Part shown: in pieces, positions 61,294 to 64,000 of the stretch | Numbering within the stretch: position 1 is the first letter of the stretch | Layout of the letters: each line of letters begins with the position of its first letter | NCBI RefSeq assembly: GCF_019100565.1 | Contig: NZ_JAHRID010000007.1 | Location: forward strand, 86,155-150,154 | Direction of reading: 5' to 3' | Origin: Arsukibacterium indicum | Lineage (GTDB): Bacteria > Pseudomonadota > Gammaproteobacteria > Enterobacterales > Alteromonadaceae | Length of the DNA stretch: 64,000 bases | The notes under the pieces: model-generated | What the model was told of the DNA's origin: nothing | Databases searched by the model: none | What the model saw: only the letters and a program-made list of their open reading frames with translations | Translations under genes and position numbers: made by a program

Positions 61294-62059
61294 GGTGCTG
61301 ATAATTGAAGATGAGCCGCTGGCACGTAATAAACTAAAACGATTGCTGCAAGAGCTACCCGACCCGCTAACCGTGGTTGCCGAGCTTAGTTCTGTGGCAC
61401 AAACCGATAACTGGCTACAAAGTGCCGGCCAGGCTGATCTGATTTTTTCAGACATTGAACTGACAGATGGTAACGTATTTCAAAGCTATCAGCGGTGTCC
61501 ACCAACCTGTCCGATAATTTTTATTACCGCTTACCATGACTATATGCTGCCCGCTTTTGATACATATGGCATTGCGTACTTACTTAAACCATACAATACA
61601 GACCAACTGCAGCAAGCCTGGCGCAAATTCCGCCAGCTAACCGCCGCAGCACAACCGGCTGAGCAAGGCACCTTAACGCAACTACAGGCACTGCTTGCTA
61701 GCCTGGCCGGCAGCCAAACTACTTTTGTCAGTCGTATTCCCATCCGCCAACAGCAACAGATTTACTTTCTCGATGTTAACGATATTGTCTATATTCAGGC
61801 CGATGGTAGCCTGATTATGGCTTTTGACAGTAAAGGTAAGCGGCATTATTTGCCTTATAGTTCGCTGCAAGCCGCTGAAGCCGCGCTGGACCCGGCCCGT
61901 TTCTTCCGGCTAAACCGCAGCGAACTGGTGCAGTCTAAGTACATCGAGCGGTTAGAGCGTTATTGTAAAAATACTTTGTCGGTTTTTTTAAGCTCTGGCG
62001 TGCAACTTAAAACCAGCCAAAGCCGCACCAGCGAATTTAACCGATGGCTGGGTTTGTAG
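61286..62059 (+). CDS. LytTR-family response regulator
   Basis: The 257-residue protein has a receiver domain (about 1-120; acidic EDEP near the start, Asp in LIFSDIELTDGN, Lys in YLLKPYNTD) and a C-terminal LytTR DNA-binding domain (about 150-255; IYFLDVNDIVYIQADGS, FFRLNRSELVQSKYIERLE). Such regulators bind pairs of 9-bp direct repeats about 12 bases apart. Exactly such a pair lies at 59327-59362. It forms a coupled pair with the kinase directly upstream and ends 8 bases before the convergent AtoE gene. Confidence 0.94.
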   Translation: MFKVLIIEDEPLARNKLKRLLQELPDPLTVVAELSSVAQTDNWLQSAGQADLIFSDIELTDGNVFQSYQRCPPTCPIIFITAYHDYMLPAFDTYGIAYLLKPYNTDQLQQAWRKFRQLTAAAQPAEQGTLTQLQALLASLAGSQTTFVSRIPIRQQQQIYFLDVNDIVYIQADGSLIMAFDSKGKRHYLPYSSLQAAEAALDPARFFRLNRSELVQSKYIERLERYCKNTLSVFLSSGVQLKTSQSRTSEFNRWLGL

Positions 62060-62067
62060 GTTTTTCG

Positions 62068-63375
62068 TCAGACAAAACTGAGTACCAGGCTGATAATCAC
62101 CCCGCTAATAGCCAGCTGCAGCAGGCAAAAGCCCATAATGTCTTTGGCTTTTAAGCCGGCGATTGCCAGCACTGGCAGTGCCCAGAACGGCTGAATTAAA
62201 TTGGTCCAGGCATCGCCCCAGGCCACTGCCATCGCAATCCGGTTTACGTCAGCACCCAGTTCCAGCGCAGCGGGTAACATAATAGGGGCCTGCACTGCCC
62301 ACTGGCCACCGCCGGAGGGCACAAAAATATTGACGATACCGGCGCTGATAAAGCTCCAGAACGCCAGCGTTTCGGCACTGGCAAAGCTGACAAACCACTG
62401 CGACATACTCTGTGCCAGGCCCGACTGCACCATAATCGCCATAATGCCGGCATAAAACGGAAACTGAATCACAATACCGGCACCACCCTGTATTGCCTGT
62501 TGCAGGCTGTGCAATAAGCGCTTGGGTGTGCCGTGCAATACGATAGCCAGAAATAAAAACAGGAAATTAACGATATTCAGATTTAAGCCGCCGCCGCTGC
62601 TAAAATACTGCAGCAGATAGGCAAGGCCGGCAAAGCCCACCAGCCAGGCCAGCAGCAAGCTGTTTTCCAGTTTATCGGCCGGGCGGTCATTGCTGCTCTG
62701 TGGCAATACCTCGTCCTGTAATTTAGCTGGATCAACATACACACTGTCACCGGCTTTGGGTTGCATCAGGTAATTGACCAACGGTATGGCGATAAACAGC
62801 AGGGCGACCAGCAGCAGGTTAAAACCGGAAAAAATGGTGGCGCTGGTTGGAATAATACCAATTTGTGCCTCGCTGAAATGGCCAGGTGTGGCAATGGTGA
62901 GGGGGACTGAGCCGGCTAAGCCGCCATGCCAGACAATAAAACCGGAATAGGCGCTTGCTACCAGCAAGCGGTAGTCTACCTTGACCTGGCGGGCCAGTGC
63001 TTTGGCAAATAAAGCACCAACCACTAAACCAAAGCCCCAGTTAAGCCAGCTGGCCATTAAGGACACCACTGTTACCAGAATAATGGCCCGGCCGGCCGTT
63101 TTAGCCAGCGTTGCCAGGCGGTTCAGCAGGCCGGTAACCAGTGGCGTACTGGCCAGCATAAAACCGGTAACCAGCACCAGCAACATTTGCATCGAAAAAC
63201 TCAGCAGGCCCCAGAAGCCATTGCCCCAATGTTGCAGTACCTGCAATGGCGATTGTTGCTCAAATAGCACAGCGGCAGTAAACACCACTATGCTAAGCAG
63301 TAACACAAAAATATATGGGTCGGGCAGGTAACGGTCGACCAGTTTAACTAAGGGTTTGGCTGCGGTATTTAGCAT
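62068..63375 (-). CDS. AtoE-family short-chain fatty acid transporter
   Basis: The 435-residue membrane protein has about eleven or twelve helices and the AtoE/SCFA-transporter pattern: YLPDPYIFVLLLSIVVFTAA near the start, MASWLNWGFGLVVGALFAKA, SGFIVWHGGLAGSVPLTIAT and VPSGGGQWAVQAPIMLPAA. It is expected to take up acetoacetate, butyrate or similar acids. It is divergent from the kinase gene at 63415 with a gap of only 39 bases, in which both promoters and the GGAGG of the other gene must fit or overlap. No partner enzymes for short-chain acids are near. Confidence 0.88.
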   Translation of the reverse strand: MLNTAAKPLVKLVDRYLPDPYIFVLLLSIVVFTAAVLFEQQSPLQVLQHWGNGFWGLLSFSMQMLLVLVTGFMLASTPLVTGLLNRLATLAKTAGRAIILVTVVSLMASWLNWGFGLVVGALFAKALARQVKVDYRLLVASAYSGFIVWHGGLAGSVPLTIATPGHFSEAQIGIIPTSATIFSGFNLLLVALLFIAIPLVNYLMQPKAGDSVYVDPAKLQDEVLPQSSNDRPADKLENSLLLAWLVGFAGLAYLLQYFSSGGGLNLNIVNFLFLFLAIVLHGTPKRLLHSLQQAIQGGAGIVIQFPFYAGIMAIMVQSGLAQSMSQWFVSFASAETLAFWSFISAGIVNIFVPSGGGQWAVQAPIMLPAALELGADVNRIAMAVAWGDAWTNLIQPFWALPVLAIAGLKAKDIMGFCLLQLAISGVIISLVLSFV

Positions 63376-63414
63376 AGTAAACTCATTGTTATTATCGTTA
63401 TCCGGAGGTTTCAG

Positions 63415-64000
63415 ATGGCTGACTTTCGCGCCAGCACAGATTATCAGACAACCTTAGCCCAGTTAGTGCAGAAACTGCAATCTAAGCTCTGTTTTGCATA
63501 TAAGGGGCCGGCAGTTATCGGCATCAGCGGCGCTCAGGGCAGCGGTAAAAGCACTCTGGCGGCGATGCTGGTGCAACAATTTTCAGCGCTGGGTATTAAG
63601 GCTGCCACTGTGTCGCTGGACGATTATTACCTGAATAAAGCTCAGCGCCGACAACTGGCACTACAGGTTCATCCAATGCTGCACCAACGGGGCGTGCCGG
63701 GTACGCACGATATTCAGCAGGCGATAGCTGATGCTGAGACGGTGCTGGCGGGCAGGCCGGTAGTGTTGCCGCAGTTTGATAAAGCGCTGGACGAGCCCGG
63801 TGCGAGCTTGCCGGCGCAGCAGCTGGATTTACTGATTGTCGAGGGATGGTGCTTAGGTGTGCGTCCACAAACAGAGGCTGAGCTGGCGCCGCCGTTAAAT
63901 CAACTGGAAGCTACGGCAGATGCTGATGGCCGCTGGCGCAGTTATGTTAATGCCCGGCTGGCTGCGGATTACGCGGATTACTGGCGTTTACTGAAACCGC
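63415..64000 (+). CDS. Glycerate-kinase-like P-loop kinase (3' end cut by window)
   Basis: ATG at 63415 with GGAGG nine bases ahead; the frame stays open to the end of the window, about 195 codons. Walker A is GAQGSGKST (residues 39-47), followed by VSLDDYYLNKAQR, a PGTHD motif, LPQFDKALDEPG and IVEGWCLGV. This set is typical of the YggC/Tda10/GLYK group of D-glycerate 3-kinases and related kinases. The substrate could be glycerate, but the group also includes kinases of unknown specificity. The C-terminal third, normally about 300-330 residues in total, lies outside. Confidence 0.88.
   Translation, partial: MADFRASTDYQTTLAQLVQKLQSKLCFAYKGPAVIGISGAQGSGKSTLAAMLVQQFSALGIKAATVSLDDYYLNKAQRRQLALQVHPMLHQRGVPGTHDIQQAIADAETVLAGRPVVLPQFDKALDEPGASLPAQQLDLLIVEGWCLGVRPQTEAELAPPLNQLEATADADGRWRSYVNARLAADYADYWRLLKP

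Overview
The window reads as gammaproteobacterial chromosome, most like the Alteromonadales/Chromatiaceae marine and freshwater group (Rheinheimera, Alishewanella and relatives). That placement is inferred from gene content: many TonB-dependent receptors, a beta-glucan utilisation locus, MocR, LytTR and sigma-54 regulators, and a Tn7 element at a glmS-type terminator. It is not a database result.

Region 1 (1-18010) is most of a canonical Tn7 transposon. tnsA (missing about two codons), tnsB, tnsC, tnsD and tnsE are intact and keep Tn7 catalytic residues at Tn7 numbering. The left end, with three spaced TnsB-type sites, finishes at 18010, directly against a hairpin and T-run that looks like a glmS terminator. 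The right end and glmS should lie just left of the window. The cargo (about 8.1-17.6 kb) is a heavy-metal efflux operon: czcCBA plus HupE/UreJ, a membrane anchor protein and a DUF6488 protein. It is led by a BlaI/MecI-type repressor and an M56 membrane protease instead of the usual metal regulators, with a divergent DUF3147 gene. Inverted arrays of GTGGT flank the cargo and may mark the ends of an older nested element.

Region 2 (18.0-33.9 kb) is a beta-glucan/oligoglucoside locus: GH16 lipoprotein with three C-terminal repeats, TonB receptor, GH3 lipoprotein, FucP-type MFS, GH1, GPH symporter and a LacI regulator. LacI-type palindromes sit just downstream of the putative promoters of both divergent transcription units. 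A chemoreceptor follows.

Region 3 (33.9-41.3 kb) holds an aldo/keto reductase, a DUF3617 protein, a CadC-like membrane regulator divergent from a double alpha/beta-hydrolase lipoprotein, and dGTPase, followed by an intergenic stretch with paired palindromes.

Region 4 (41.3-48.4 kb) has a DesK/DesR-type two-component system divergent from a 43-codon small ORF, an ABC-2 exporter and an amidohydrolase with a CIA30-like tail, then LemA and a DUF3137-like membrane protein.

Region 5 (48.5-52.1 kb) is an NtrC-type two-component pair divergent from a small lipoprotein gene that has a near-consensus sigma-54 promoter and upstream repeats, suggesting a self-contained circuit.

Region 6 (52.1-64 kb) carries an SDR, a Fur-box-preceded siderophore receptor/PepSY operon, a MocR regulator divergent from a GNAT/PaiB pair, a secreted protein with a good LytTR direct-repeat site ahead of a LytS/LytTR pair, an AtoE-type transporter and the 5' part of a glycerate-kinase-like gene. 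No tRNA, rRNA or CRISPR array was seen.
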